Shown: positions 44,848 to 54,891 of the stretch, one piece after another
Position numbering within the stretch: the stretch's first letter is position 1
Layout: each line of letters begins with the position of its first letter
Assembly (NCBI GenBank): GCA_963923955.1
Contig: OZ000552.1
Coordinates: 1,736,001 to 1,800,000, forward strand
Direction: 5' to 3'
DNA from: G963923955 sp963923955
GTDB taxonomy: Bacteria > Pseudomonadota > Gammaproteobacteria > Eutrophobiales > Eutrophobiaceae
DNA: 64,000 nt
The notes under the pieces: generated by a model
What the model saw: the letters and a program-made list of their open reading frames with translations, nothing else
Told to the model about the DNA's origin: nothing
Databases searched by the model: none
Made by a program: the position numbers and the translations under genes

Positions 44848-46524
44848 TTATTGGGCACCATTGTCCAGGTGTTGCTTTAAGAAATCGCCCAGCTTGGTGC
44901 CGGTGCCCGCATCGGGGGCATAGTCCCTGACCGCAGCGGATTCATCGTCCGACTCTTTGGCCCGGATGGACACCGAGATGGTGCGCTTTTTACGATCTAC
45001 TGCGGTGATCTTCACCTCTAGCTCATCGTCCTCTTTGATCTCGTGCCGTGCATCTTCCACCTTGCGCTCATTGGATATTTCCGCCGCCTTCATCTGCGCA
45101 ACAATGCCCTCTGCCAGCAGGACGGTGACAAAACGCTCCTCCACTTCCTGCACCGTGCCCCTGACGATGGTGCCCTTCGGGTGCTCGGCGACATAGCTGG
45201 AGAAGGGATCCTGCGCAAGCTGTTTGATGCCCAAAGAGATGCGCTCGCGCTCCGCATCCACAGCAAGCACCACGGTCTCGATCTCATCGCCTTTTTTGTA
45301 TTTGCGGATGGCGGCATTGGCGTCTTCCGTCCAGGACACATCAGACAGATGCACCAGCCCGTCGATGCCGCCGTCCAAGCCGATAAAGATACCGAAATCA
45401 GTAATGGATTTGATCCGGCCGCTGATGCGGTCGCTCTTGTTATGCAGGGCGGCGAACTCTTCCCAAGGGTTGGTCTGGCACTGCTTCATGCCCAATGAGA
45501 TGCGGCGCCGTTTCTGATCAATATCAAGCACCACCACCTCCACCTCGTCATTGACTTGCACCAGCCGCGAGGGATGAATGTTCTTGCTCGTCCAGTCCAT
45601 CTCCGAGACATGCACCAGCCCTTCCACGCCTTCTTCCAGCTCCACAAAACAGCCGTAGTCCGCCAGATTGGTCACACGGCCGCGCAGCTTTGTTTCTGTC
45701 GGGTAACGGCGCGGCAGATCGAACCACGGATCCTCGCCCATCTGCTTCAAGCCCAAAGAGACCCGATTGCGCTCCCGATCAAACTTCAGCACCTTGACAT
45801 CAAGCTCATCGCCGATGCTCACTATCTGTGCCGGATCTCGCACCCGCTTCCAGGCCATATCGGTAATATGCAGCAGGCCATCGATGCCGCCTAAGTCCAG
45901 GAAGGCGCCGTAATCCGTCAGGTTCTTCACCACGCCCTTGACCGTGGCACCTTCCGCCAGCCGCTCCAGCAGGGCCGCGCGCTCCTGAGAATTTTCCTTC
46001 TCCACCACCGCGCGCCGGGAGACCACGACATTATTGCGGCGCTGATCCACCTTGATGACCTTGAACTCCAAAGGCTTGGCTTCGAGGTAAGTGGTATCAC
46101 GCACCGGGCGCACATCCACCAAGGAGCCCGGCAAAAAGGCGCGGAGATTGTCAATCTCCACCGTAAAGCCGCCCTTGATGCGCTCGGTGATGACGCCGGT
46201 GATGGTCTCCTCAGACTCTCTGGCCTGCTCCAATCTGCGCCAGGCGGCCAGGCGTTTTGCCTTTTCCCGGGATAAGCGCGTTGCGCCAGAGCCGTCTTCC
46301 ACTGCATCGAGCGCCACGTCCACTGTATCGCCAACGGCCACTTCCAATTCTCCATTTGCATCATAAAACTGCTCAATCGGCACCAAGGACTCGGATTTAA
46401 GCCCGGCATTGATCACCACGCTGTCCGCATAGACATCCATCACCGTGCCGGCGATGATGCTGCCGGGGCGCATCCGGCCCTCCGCTTTACTCTGTTCAAA
46501 TAACTCGGCAAAACTCTCGCTCAT
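44848..46524 (-). CDS. rpsA: 30S ribosomal protein S1
   Basis: S1 captures mRNA on the 30S subunit and unwinds structured leaders. The 558-residue protein has six S1 OB-fold repeats, for example GSIIAGTVMDVYADSVVINAG near residue 21 (partly quoted), GVVKNLTDYGAFLDLGG, GRVTNLADYGCFVEL and GRIKSITDFGIFIGLDGG. The ATG at 46524 (MSESFAELFEQS) matches the conserved start; a longer frame upstream is not supported. A GGAAGGG ribosome-binding site lies just before it. Confidence 0.98.
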   Translation of the reverse strand: MSESFAELFEQSKAEGRMRPGSIIAGTVMDVYADSVVINAGLKSESLVPIEQFYDANGELEVAVGDTVDVALDAVEDGSGATRLSREKAKRLAAWRRLEQARESEETITGVITERIKGGFTVEIDNLRAFLPGSLVDVRPVRDTTYLEAKPLEFKVIKVDQRRNNVVVSRRAVVEKENSQERAALLERLAEGATVKGVVKNLTDYGAFLDLGGIDGLLHITDMAWKRVRDPAQIVSIGDELDVKVLKFDRERNRVSLGLKQMGEDPWFDLPRRYPTETKLRGRVTNLADYGCFVELEEGVEGLVHVSEMDWTSKNIHPSRLVQVNDEVEVVVLDIDQKRRRISLGMKQCQTNPWEEFAALHNKSDRISGRIKSITDFGIFIGLDGGIDGLVHLSDVSWTEDANAAIRKYKKGDEIETVVLAVDAERERISLGIKQLAQDPFSSYVAEHPKGTIVRGTVQEVEERFVTVLLAEGIVAQMKAAEISNERKVEDARHEIKEDDELEVKITAVDRKKRTISVSIRAKESDDESAAVRDYAPDAGTGTKLGDFLKQHLDNGAQ

Positions 46525-46615
46525 AAAGACCCTTCCTAAACCTGTTATCTCTGCTTCTTTAATTGAATGTGTATCCAAGGCGGGCTTGAAAATAACCCTT
46601 TCAGGCACCGCCCGT

Positions 46616-47302
46616 TTAGCTGCCGGGAAACTTTGCGCGCGCCAATTCTTTAATCTGCTCATTCACCGCCGCAATGCTTAAGTGCGTTGTATCGATCAGC
46701 ACCGCATCGGCGGCGGCCTTGAGCGGGGCGGCCTTGCGCACCCGATCCCGGGCATCCCGCTCGGCGATATCGGCCGCAAGCTGCGCGAGCTTAGCACTCA
46801 TTCCCTTTGCTTTCAACTGTTTATAGCGTCTCGCCGCGCGCGCTTTCCGGTCGGCGCTAAGATAAATCTTGAGCGGCGCCTGCGGGAAGACCACAGTGCC
46901 CATATCACGCCCATCCGCCACCAGGCCGGGGCCTTTGCGAAAATCGCGCTGAACGGAAAGCAGCGCGGCGCGCACAGCGGGCCAGGCGGCCAGCCGCGAG
47001 GCCAACTTGCCGCACTCCTCACTGCGGATAGCCGCCCCAACCTCCCTGCCCGCCAGCATGACCCGCGGCGCAGCCCCGCGCTCTCCAGCGGCAAATTCCA
47101 CCTCCAGCCCTGCGGCCAGGGCGCGGAAGGCGGATTCATCCTCCGCCGCAATGCCTTTATCCAAGGCGGCCAGGGCGAGCAGGCGATACAAGGCACCGCT
47201 ATCGAGCAGGTGCCAGCCCAGGTGTTTTGCCAGCGCGCTACAGACCGTGCCCTTGCCGGTCGCGCCGGGGCCGTCAACCGTGATGACCGGCACCTCACTC
47301 AT
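46616..47302 (-). CDS. cmk: Cytidylate kinase
   Basis: Cmk phosphorylates CMP and dCMP. The 228-residue kinase has the P-loop VDGPGATGKGTV (residues 9-20), DSGALYR near 36, VADGRDMGTVVFPQA with the CMP-binding Arg/Asp, and the lid RDARDRVRKAAPL. The start at 47302 overlaps the aroA stop by 4 nt (ATGA); an upstream frame extends into aroA and is not expected to be used. It precedes rpsA by 91 bp. Confidence 0.97.
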   Translation of the reverse strand: MSEVPVITVDGPGATGKGTVCSALAKHLGWHLLDSGALYRLLALAALDKGIAAEDESAFRALAAGLEVEFAAGERGAAPRVMLAGREVGAAIRSEECGKLASRLAAWPAVRAALLSVQRDFRKGPGLVADGRDMGTVVFPQAPLKIYLSADRKARAARRYKQLKAKGMSAKLAQLAADIAERDARDRVRKAAPLKAAADAVLIDTTHLSIAAVNEQIKELARAKFPGS

Positions 47303-48603
47303 TCGATTTCCTGTCGCACATCTGCGCCCAGCTGATTGGCGGACTCCACAAAACCGGGAAAGGAGGTGTTGACATTGGCGCAATCGCGAATTCGAATTGC
47401 GCCATCGGCGCCCAGCCCGGCGATGGCAAAGGCCATGGCGATGCGATGATCAGTATGACTATCCACTTCCCCGGCGCCAGGCCGGCCACCCACAACTCGC
47501 ATCCCGTCCTCATACTCCAGCGCTTCAATGCCAAGCTGGCGCAGGCCCGCGGCCATGGCCTTGATCCGATCGCTTTCCTTGACTCGTAACTCCGCCGCGC
47601 CTGTTAGCACCGTCTCCCCGTGCGCATAGGCGGCAGCAACCAGGAGCGCTGGAAATTCATCGATGGCAATGGGCACCAGGGCGCGCGGGATGGTGATGCC
47701 GCGTAATTGCCCGGCCCTGACCCGTATATCGGCGCGCGGCTCGCCCTCATCAGTGCAGTGTTTCTCGATGCTTATCTCAGCGCCCATCAGGCGCAGTATC
47801 TCCAGCACGGCATCGCGTGTCGGGTTCAGCCCGACATTCTCCAGACGAATCGCAGAGCCCGGCACGATGCTGGCGGCCACCATAAAAAAGGCGGCGGCGG
47901 ATATATCGCCCGGCACCGTGAGCCGCCGCCCCTTGAGCGACCGGCCGGCAAGGCAGAGATAGCCGTCCTGTTTTTCGACCGCACTGCCAAAAAACGTAAG
48001 CATACGCTCGGTGTGATCGCGGCTTGGTGCCGGCTCCCGGACACAAGTTCGGCCGGATGCATACAGGCCGGCCAGCAGGAGGGCGGACTTTAGCTGCGCG
48101 CTGGCGATGGGCATCTGATAGCGAATCCCTTTTAGTGCGCGGCCGCCGCGGATCACGATGGGCAAGGTGCCGGCGGCGCTGCATTCGATGTCCGCCTGCA
48201 TCTGTTGTAAGGGGCTCGTGATGCGGCGCATGGGCCGCTGCATCAGCGAGGCATCACCGCATAGCTCGCTGTCAAAGGCCTGCCCGGCGAGCAGGCCGGC
48301 AAGCAGGCGCACCGAGGTGCCGGAATTGCCGAGGTCCAGCGCCCGGCCGGGGGCCTGCAAGCCATGCAGCCCCACGCCATGTACGAGGACTTCAGCATGC
48401 GCCACCGGCTCTATCTCAACCCCCATCATGCGCAGGGCTTCTAATGTAGCGCTAGTGTCTTCGCTTTGTAGTAGCTGCCTGATATGGCTTGTGCCATCCG
48501 CAATGGCACCGAGCATCAGGGCGCGATGGGAGATGGATTTATCGCCGGGCAGCTGGAGGCGGCCGGAGAGTGGCGTGGTGATCGGTTGCGAGAGGAAATC
48601 CAT
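47299..48603 (-). CDS. aroA: 3-phosphoshikimate 1-carboxyvinyltransferase (EPSP synthase)
   Basis: AroA joins phosphoenolpyruvate to shikimate 3-phosphate in aromatic amino acid synthesis. The 434-residue protein has LPGDKSISHRALMLGAIADG near residues 18-37, LDLGNSGTSVRLLAGLLAG near 89-107, KSALLLAGLYASG and DEFPALLVAAAYA with ELRVKESDRI. The LxNSGTSxR form differs from the E. coli LGNAGTAMR pattern and resembles class II-like variants. It is coupled to cmk by a 4-nt overlap. Confidence 0.96.
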   Translation of the reverse strand: MDFLSQPITTPLSGRLQLPGDKSISHRALMLGAIADGTSHIRQLLQSEDTSATLEALRMMGVEIEPVAHAEVLVHGVGLHGLQAPGRALDLGNSGTSVRLLAGLLAGQAFDSELCGDASLMQRPMRRITSPLQQMQADIECSAAGTLPIVIRGGRALKGIRYQMPIASAQLKSALLLAGLYASGRTCVREPAPSRDHTERMLTFFGSAVEKQDGYLCLAGRSLKGRRLTVPGDISAAAFFMVAASIVPGSAIRLENVGLNPTRDAVLEILRLMGAEISIEKHCTDEGEPRADIRVRAGQLRGITIPRALVPIAIDEFPALLVAAAYAHGETVLTGAAELRVKESDRIKAMAAGLRQLGIEALEYEDGMRVVGGRPGAGEVDSHTDHRIAMAFAIAGLGADGAIRIRDCANVNTSFPGFVESANQLGADVRQEIE

Positions 48604-48792
48604 CGTTACATAAGCAGCAAAGACAGGGCCTATTTTATATCGCCCCTGCCACGGCCTTCACGACCGGCAACAAGGTCATCGCGCGCTTGGGCTGGCGCGA
48701 TAAAGACGATGAATAAGGCACTATCTTCAGTTTTTATCGGCCTGTTCTTGTAGGTCTGTTTCTATGGCTTCTTTAGAAAAAAACAGACAGCT
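48604..48792 (-). other. 189-bp gap between pheA and aroA with a dyad and weak promoter
   Basis: No gene fits here. A 7-bp dyad ATCGCGC/GCGCGAT with a 10-nt loop lies at 48678-48701 but has no T tract, so it is not a standard terminator. A TATAAA-like -10 box occurs at 48639-48634 on the minus strand and could start aroA-cmk transcription. In pseudomonads and many relatives hisC and/or tyrA lie in this position; nothing resembling them remains. Confidence 0.4.
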
Positions 48793-49881
48793 TCAAAGGA
48801 CCGCCTTCGGATAGGAGCCCAGCACCCGCATCATGGCTGCTGCATCATTCAACTCGGCAATCGCCCTGGCAACACCCGCATCCTCCCGATGCCCATCTAC
48901 ATCGACAAAGAAGACGTATTCCCACATCTCCCGCCCAGAGGGGCGTGACTCAATGCGGGTCATGTTCACCTCATTCCCGGCAAAGCACGCCAGCATGTCC
49001 ATCAAGGAACCCGGCGCGCTCGGCATGGAAAATAAAATGGAGGTCTTGTCATTCCCGCTCGCCAGGACCTGCTGGCGGCTTAACACCAAAAAGCGCGTGG
49101 TGTTGTCGGTCTCATCTTCTATGTTGGCCGCGATGACGATCAAGCCATAGTGCGCCGCCGCTGAAGTCCCGCCGATAGCGGCCGCGGCCGCCTCCTCGCC
49201 CGCCCTCTTCGCGGCCTCGGCATTGCTGCTGAGCGCAATGCGCTCGATGCCCGGCAGATTTTCATCCAGCCAGCCGCGGCACTGCGCCAGGGACTGCTGA
49301 TGCGAATAGATTTTTTTAATGTCCGCCAACTCGGCCGTCTTGCTCATCAGGTTTTGATGAATGGCCAATTCCACCTCGCCGCAGATCTGCAGCCGGGAAT
49401 GGATCAACATATCGAGGCTGTGGTTGACGGTGCCTTCAATGGAGTTTTCAATCGGCACCACGCCGAAGGAACAATTCTCCACTTCCACCTCGCGAAAGAC
49501 CTGAGCGATGCTGGCCATGGCAACGGCCTTGACCGCATGGCCGAAGTGTTTCAACACGGCGGCCTGGGTGAAGGTGCCGGCCGGGCCCAGGTAGGCAATG
49601 GTGAATTGCTGCTCCTGGGCCATGCAGGCGGAGATGATCTCGCGGTAGATGCCGGTGATTTGCTCAGCCGTCAAGGGCCCCTGGTTCAGATCTATCACGC
49701 GGTGCAGGATCTGCGCCTCCCGCTCGGCCCGGTAGAAATGTGTGGCCTCCTCGCCCGCCTGGTGTTTGATCGCCGCCGCCCTTGCGGCAAGCCCGGCGCG
49801 TTCACTGAACAAGGCGCACAGCCGTACATCCAGTTCATCAATGCGCGCACGAATATCTGCAAGTTTGTGATCAATGTTCAT
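48793..49881 (-). CDS. pheA: Bifunctional chorismate mutase / prephenate dehydratase
   Basis: PheA commits chorismate to phenylalanine. The 362-residue P-protein has an AroQ chorismate mutase domain (about 1-90; LADIRARIDELDVRL), a prephenate dehydratase domain (about 94-275; AYLGPAGTFTQAA, VPIENSIEGTVNHSLD and a TRF motif in NTTRFLVLS) and a C-terminal ACT domain for phenylalanine feedback (MTRIESRPSGREMWEYVFF near 312). No leader-peptide attenuator is visible in the 57 bp after serC. Confidence 0.97.
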   Translation of the reverse strand: MNIDHKLADIRARIDELDVRLCALFSERAGLAARAAAIKHQAGEEATHFYRAEREAQILHRVIDLNQGPLTAEQITGIYREIISACMAQEQQFTIAYLGPAGTFTQAAVLKHFGHAVKAVAMASIAQVFREVEVENCSFGVVPIENSIEGTVNHSLDMLIHSRLQICGEVELAIHQNLMSKTAELADIKKIYSHQQSLAQCRGWLDENLPGIERIALSSNAEAAKRAGEEAAAAAIGGTSAAAHYGLIVIAANIEDETDNTTRFLVLSRQQVLASGNDKTSILFSMPSAPGSLMDMLACFAGNEVNMTRIESRPSGREMWEYVFFVDVDGHREDAGVARAIAELNDAAAMMRVLGSYPKAVL

Positions 49882-49938
49882 GGTTTATTTGTCTGTCTCA
49901 TAACGTAAAGCGCAACAGTCCCAAATGCCCGCAGCCGT

Positions 49939-51045
49939 CTAGCCGTAACGATTAGCAAAATCCCGCATGAAGTCAATCAGGGCATCAATGCCTTGTTCGG
50001 GCATGGCGTTGTAGATGCTGGCGCGCATGCCGCCGACGCTGCGGTGTCCTTTTAAGGCCAGCAGGCCGTTTTTCTCGGCTTGCTCAAGAAAGCTGCCGTC
50101 CAGCGCCTCATCGGCCAGGATAAAGGGGACATTCATGCGTGAACGACAGGCCGGATCGATCGGGTTGCTGTAGAAATCATTCGTATCAATGAATTGATAG
50201 AGCTTGGCCGCGCGCGCGATCGCCCTTTTTTCCATGGCGGCTAAGCCGCCCTGCTGCCGTATCCACTGAAAGGTCAGGCCGGCCACATACCAGCTAAAGG
50301 TGGGCGGCGTGTTATAGAGCGAATTATCTTTTGCATACACGGCATAATCATACAGCGTTGGTACACCTTGACGCACCTTGCCGATCAAATCCTCACGGAC
50401 GATGGCGATGACCAGACCGGATGGGCCGAAGTTCTTCTGTGCGCCGGCGTAGATGACGGCAAAGCGCGACACATCAATCGGGCGGGACAGAAAGTTCGAG
50501 GTCATATCGCTGACCAGCGGGATCTCACCGCTCTCAGGGACGGCATGAAATTCCACCCCGCCAATCGTCTCGTTTGCGGTGTAGTAAAGATAGGCCGCTT
50601 GCTCGCTTACTTGCCAACTTTCCCTGGCGGGGAGGCTGCGATAGTTATCCGCTTCCGAGTTGGCGACAATGTTCACCCGACAGTGCCGCTTGGCCTCTTT
50701 GATCGCCCGGTTTGCCCAGTTGCCCGTCTGTACATAATCGGCCACATCCTGCGGCCCGGTCAGGTTCAGCGGCACCATCGCAAATTGGCTAGTGGCCCCG
50801 CCCTGGATGAACAAGACCTTGTAGTTATCGGGGATCTGCAAGAGCGCCCGTAAGTCCGCCTCGGATTGCTCCACGATCACGGCAAATTCCTTGCTGCGGT
50901 GGCTCATCTCTATGATCGAGATGCCACTGCCGTGCCAATCCAGCAACTCTGCCTGGGCTTGTTGCATCACGGCTCTGGGCAACATCGCCGGCCCGGCGCC
51001 GAAGTTATAGACGCTTAGGCTCTCAGTCGGCCTCTGGCTGCCCAT
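49939..51045 (-). CDS. serC: Phosphoserine aminotransferase
   Basis: SerC makes phosphoserine for serine synthesis and acts in pyridoxine synthesis. The 368-residue PLP enzyme has YNFGAGPAMLPRAVM near residues 13-27, QGGATSQFAMVPLNL near 81-95, and the PLP lysine Lys204 in AGAQKNFGPSG. The start at 51045 overlaps the gyrA end by 23 nt; no later ATG precedes the conserved FGAGPA block, so the overlap is probably real. Confidence 0.97.
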   Translation of the reverse strand: MGSQRPTESLSVYNFGAGPAMLPRAVMQQAQAELLDWHGSGISIIEMSHRSKEFAVIVEQSEADLRALLQIPDNYKVLFIQGGATSQFAMVPLNLTGPQDVADYVQTGNWANRAIKEAKRHCRVNIVANSEADNYRSLPARESWQVSEQAAYLYYTANETIGGVEFHAVPESGEIPLVSDMTSNFLSRPIDVSRFAVIYAGAQKNFGPSGLVIAIVREDLIGKVRQGVPTLYDYAVYAKDNSLYNTPPTFSWYVAGLTFQWIRQQGGLAAMEKRAIARAAKLYQFIDTNDFYSNPIDPACRSRMNVPFILADEALDGSFLEQAEKNGLLALKGHRSVGGMRASIYNAMPEQGIDALIDFMRDFANRYG

Positions 51046-53581
51046 CTTCCTTGTACTCTACAATACGTTCCAGGCTGACTAAATGCTCTTCCGCGCCCAG
51101 GCTCACCAGCCGCACGCCCTGGGTATTTCTGCCCATCACCGAGACATCGGCTACCGGTGTCCGGATCAAGGTGCCGCGGCTGCTGATCAGCATGATCTCA
51201 TCGTCATTGTTCACCTTGAGGGCACCGACCGCCTTACCATTACGGTCACTGGTCTGAATTGCGATCACCCCTTTGCCGCCGCGGGCACGAAGCGGAAAAT
51301 CATCTATCGGTGTACGCTTGCCATAGCCGTTCTGGGTGGCGATGAGCACGGTTTGATCTGCCTCCAGGATGAGCAGGGAAATGACATTCTCATCATCGCC
51401 AAGGCGAATCCCGCGCACACCTCTGGCGGTGCGGCCGCTCGCGCGAATCCCGGACTCATTAAAGCGAATGGCCTTGCCGCTATCGCTAAACAACATGACC
51501 TCGCGCCGCCCATCGGTCAAGGCAACGCCCACCAGCGCATTGCCCGCCACCAGATCAATGGCGATAATGCCGCCGAGCCGGGGCCGGGAGAAATTCGCCA
51601 GCGCAGTCTTTTTAACCGTGCCATCGGCGGTCGCCATGAAAACGAACTGATCGGCACGGTATTCACGGATTGGCAAGACTGCGTTAATGCGCTCCCCCTC
51701 TTCTAAGGGCAGCAGATTCACCAGCGGCTTGCCGCGGGAGGCGCGACTGGCCTGCGGCAGTTCATAGACCTTCAACCAGTACAAGCGGCCGCGGCTGGAG
51801 AAGCACAAGATCGTGTCGTGGGTGCTGGCGATGAAGAGCTTGTCGATGAAGTCCTCGTCTTTCATGTTGGTCGCCGACTTGCCCTTGCCGCCGCGCCGCT
51901 GTGAACGATAGCCGGTAATGGGCTGTGACTTGGCATAGCCGGCATGGGACAGGGTTACGATGACATCTTCTTCCGTGATCAGATCCTCCATACGTAAGTT
52001 TTTCTGATCCTCAATAATCTCGGTGCGCCGTGCATCGCCGTATTGCTCCCTTATCTGGATAAGCTCCGCACGAATTACCTGCATCAGCCGCTCCGGGCGC
52101 GCCAGGATGTCCAACAGATCGATGATCTTCGCCAACAGATCTTCGTATTCCTTGATGATCTTGTCCTGCTCCAGGCCGGTGAGCTTTTGCAGGCGCAGCT
52201 CCAGGATGGCTTGCGCCTGGGACTCGGTCAGACGATAGCCTTCCTCGGACAGGCCAAATTCTCTCGGCAACTCATCCGGACGTGATACATCGGATCCGGC
52301 CCGGTTCAACATCTCCACCACTAGGCCCGGCCGCCATAGGCGGCCGAGCAGCGCCTGCCGCGCCGCGGCCGGGGCCGGCGATTGCTTGATCAAGGCAATG
52401 ATCGGGTCAATGTTGGCCAGGGCGATGGCCAATCCTTCGAGGATATGCGCGCGCTTTCTCGCCTTGCGCAGCTCGAACAGGGTGCGGCGGGTGACTACCT
52501 CGCGCCGATGCTTGATGAAGGCCTGTAAAACATCTTTCAGGTTCATCAGCCGCGGTTGATTGTTGTCCAGCGCCACCATGTTGATGCCGAAGACATTCTG
52601 CATGGCGGTGTGCTGATACAGGTTGTTTAAGATAACCTCCGGCACCTCAGCGCGGCGCAGCTCGATCACCATGCGCATGCCGTCTTTGTCGGACTCATCC
52701 CGCAACTCGCGGATGCCGGTCAGCTTTTTGTCCTTGACCAGCTCAGCGATCTTCTCTAAGAGACGCGCCTTGTTGACCTGATAGGGCAGCTCGGTGACGA
52801 TGATGGTGTCTTGGCCTGTTTTTTCGTTGGTCTCGATATGGGTACGTGCGCGCATATAGATACGGCCGCGGCCAGTGCGATAGGCCTCATGGATGCCGCT
52901 GGCGCCGTTGATGATCCCGGCGGTGGGAAAATCCGGGCCGGGGATGTGCTGCATGATCTCGGCAATGGAAAGTTCATCGTCATCGATCAGGGCCAGGCAG
53001 GCGGCGATCACCTCGCCCAGATTATGCGGCGGGATATTCGTTGCCATGCCGACAGCAATCCCGCTGGAGCCGTTGACCAAGAGATTGGGCAGGCGTGTGG
53101 GCAGCACCGTCGGTTCCAACTCGGCGCCGTCATAATTAGGCACAAAGTCAACCGTCTCCTTGTCCAGATCCGCCAATAGCTCATGGGCGATCTGCGCCAT
53201 CCGCACCTCGGTGTAACGCATCGCCGCCGGCGCATCCCCATCAACCGAGCCGAAGTTCCCCTGCCCATCCACCAGCACATAGCGCAAGGAAAAGGGCTGT
53301 GCCATGCGCACAATGGTGTCATACACCGCCGAATCCCCATGCGGATGATATTTACCAATCACATCGCCCACGACACGAGCGGATTTCTTGTACGGCTTGT
53401 TGTAGGCATTGCCCATCTCACTCATGGCAAACAACACGCGCCGATGCACCGGTTTTAGGCCATCGCGCACATCCGGCAGGGCGCGGCCTACGATCACGCT
53501 CATGGCGTAATCCATATAGGACTGACGCATCTCGTCTTCTATGTTGACGGGAGAAACAGAACGGGCGATTTCTTCAGACAT
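51023..53581 (-). CDS. gyrA: DNA gyrase subunit A
   Basis: GyrA is the DNA-cleaving subunit of gyrase. The 852-residue protein has the catalytic Tyr123 (AAMRYTEVRMA), the winged-helix segment GKYHPHGDSAVYDTIVRMAQ with Ser84 and Asp88 (the positions altered in quinolone resistance are in the susceptible state), and six-bladed C-terminal repeats with the GyrA box QRRGGKGKS near 555. A TGG-TACAAT extended -10 lies upstream. Confidence 0.98.
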   Translation of the reverse strand: MSEEIARSVSPVNIEDEMRQSYMDYAMSVIVGRALPDVRDGLKPVHRRVLFAMSEMGNAYNKPYKKSARVVGDVIGKYHPHGDSAVYDTIVRMAQPFSLRYVLVDGQGNFGSVDGDAPAAMRYTEVRMAQIAHELLADLDKETVDFVPNYDGAELEPTVLPTRLPNLLVNGSSGIAVGMATNIPPHNLGEVIAACLALIDDDELSIAEIMQHIPGPDFPTAGIINGASGIHEAYRTGRGRIYMRARTHIETNEKTGQDTIIVTELPYQVNKARLLEKIAELVKDKKLTGIRELRDESDKDGMRMVIELRRAEVPEVILNNLYQHTAMQNVFGINMVALDNNQPRLMNLKDVLQAFIKHRREVVTRRTLFELRKARKRAHILEGLAIALANIDPIIALIKQSPAPAAARQALLGRLWRPGLVVEMLNRAGSDVSRPDELPREFGLSEEGYRLTESQAQAILELRLQKLTGLEQDKIIKEYEDLLAKIIDLLDILARPERLMQVIRAELIQIREQYGDARRTEIIEDQKNLRMEDLITEEDVIVTLSHAGYAKSQPITGYRSQRRGGKGKSATNMKDEDFIDKLFIASTHDTILCFSSRGRLYWLKVYELPQASRASRGKPLVNLLPLEEGERINAVLPIREYRADQFVFMATADGTVKKTALANFSRPRLGGIIAIDLVAGNALVGVALTDGRREVMLFSDSGKAIRFNESGIRASGRTARGVRGIRLGDDENVISLLILEADQTVLIATQNGYGKRTPIDDFPLRARGGKGVIAIQTSDRNGKAVGALKVNNDDEIMLISSRGTLIRTPVADVSVMGRNTQGVRLVSLGAEEHLVSLERIVEYKEDGQPEAD

Positions 53582-53655
53582 ACGATCTTAAAGCAACAGG
53601 CGGGCGAGCCCGGCGTTAAAAATTCTTGTTATTGTTGAGATTCATAAAGCGCGGG

Positions 53656-53661
53656 ATTGTA
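53656..53661 (-). promoter_or_regulatory. Likely extended -10 element of the gyrA promoter
   Basis: On the minus strand the sequence reads TGGTACAAT, an extended -10 (TGn plus TACAAT), about 75 bp before the gyrA ATG. No good -35 box is visible. The 262-bp gap 53582-53843 also contains a perfect palindrome CTGCAT-A-ATGCAG at 53730-53742 of unknown role, and nothing else recognisable. Confidence 0.4.
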
Positions 53662-53843
53662 CCATAAAAGCCGGGCCTGGCTGTAGCTGAAACTTAAGCG
53701 TAAATAACATAAAAAAGACTTGAAAATTACTGCATAATGCAGTCCGTTTTGTGGGGCAAAAAGGCAAGCATAACTGACTTGGTGCTCATCATACGATTAG
53801 AGCCTCCTGTCGCCAGATCATAAGGCAAGGACTATTTTTTTAC

Positions 53844-54824
53844 TTATCCGCACGCAGCCCCTTGACGATCAAGCCAGACTTCCAGTCCCTGGGTATTCAG
53901 TTCTAAATCCATCTGCAACATTGCCTTACACGCCGCGGCCGGGAGCGGGCAGTCCATCGCCTTTACTTTTTCCAGCGTCAATTCCATCAGCGCTGTCTTT
54001 ATCAATTCATAACGCTCCTCTGTGTCTGCATAGCGCTCTGCAATCCGGACATATTGTTCTATGTCCCGGCGCAGCTCTGCCGCAAGCCCGCGCACGCCTT
54101 CGACCATGCCATAGTGCGTTAAGTACATCCTCGCCGGTCGGTAGCTTAGATAGCGCTCCAGTGTCTGATACCAGGCCCCTGGGTCAAACTGCACCGGCGT
54201 AGTCGTCGGCATCAGGCAGGGGCCTTGGGCTGAGCGCAGTTCGCGATAGGCAATGCCAAAGGTATCGCCGGTAAAAAAACCGCGGCTCATCGCATCATAG
54301 ATCGAATAGTGATGATAGGCATGGCCCGGTGTGTCGAGAAACAGCAGCCGCCTCCCGTTCAAGTCCAATTCAAACTCATCTTCGGCGATGAGTATTCTCT
54401 CTTCTGCAATCGGGAGCAACTCCCCGTACAGATTTCCAAGCGCGGCCTCTCCATAGACCGCCAAGGCACCCGCCCACAGCCGGGACGGGTCGATCATGTG
54501 TCTTGCCCCGCGCGGGTGAATAACCAACCGGGCGTTGGGCAGATGCTGCATGAGATGTCCGGCACCGCCGGCGTGATCCAGATGTACATGCGTGGGCATG
54601 ACATAGCGTACGTTTTCTAAGGCAATGTTTTTATATTTCAGTACGCCTAAGATCGTCTCCAGCGAATGGGCGGTGCCCGTTTCAATGATCCCGGCAATGC
54701 CTTCCTGTTCTATCAGATAACACGCCGCCAGTTGCGGGCGGATATAGCCGCTGTCAATGCAGGTGATGTTGTAATCCAGTTCTATGATCCTGGAAGTAAT
54801 GCTCCCGATTAGTCCAAAACGCAT
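53844..54824 (-). CDS. Metallo-beta-lactamase-fold hydrolase
   Basis: A 326-residue MBL-fold protein. The zinc motif THVHLDHAGG has His79, His81, Asp83 and His84, followed by a second His in the TPGHAYHHYSIYD segment near 170 and GDTFGIAYREL with the bridging Asp. No transmembrane segment or signal peptide is evident, so it is probably cytosolic. It resembles glyoxalase II-like or RNase Z-like general hydrolases, but the substrate cannot be set. It follows rnt in the same direction. Confidence 0.85.
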   Translation of the reverse strand: MRFGLIGSITSRIIELDYNITCIDSGYIRPQLAACYLIEQEGIAGIIETGTAHSLETILGVLKYKNIALENVRYVMPTHVHLDHAGGAGHLMQHLPNARLVIHPRGARHMIDPSRLWAGALAVYGEAALGNLYGELLPIAEERILIAEDEFELDLNGRRLLFLDTPGHAYHHYSIYDAMSRGFFTGDTFGIAYRELRSAQGPCLMPTTTPVQFDPGAWYQTLERYLSYRPARMYLTHYGMVEGVRGLAAELRRDIEQYVRIAERYADTEERYELIKTALMELTLEKVKAMDCPLPAAACKAMLQMDLELNTQGLEVWLDRQGAACG

Positions 54825-54891
54825 GGTTCACTCCTGCCTGTTGGCGCCCGGCCGCCTGAAAAATATAAATGAGCCATTAAACACATGCGTG

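Noticed and set aside
46682..47335. A 217-residue plus-strand open frame
   Set aside because: Antisense to cmk, with no family resemblance.
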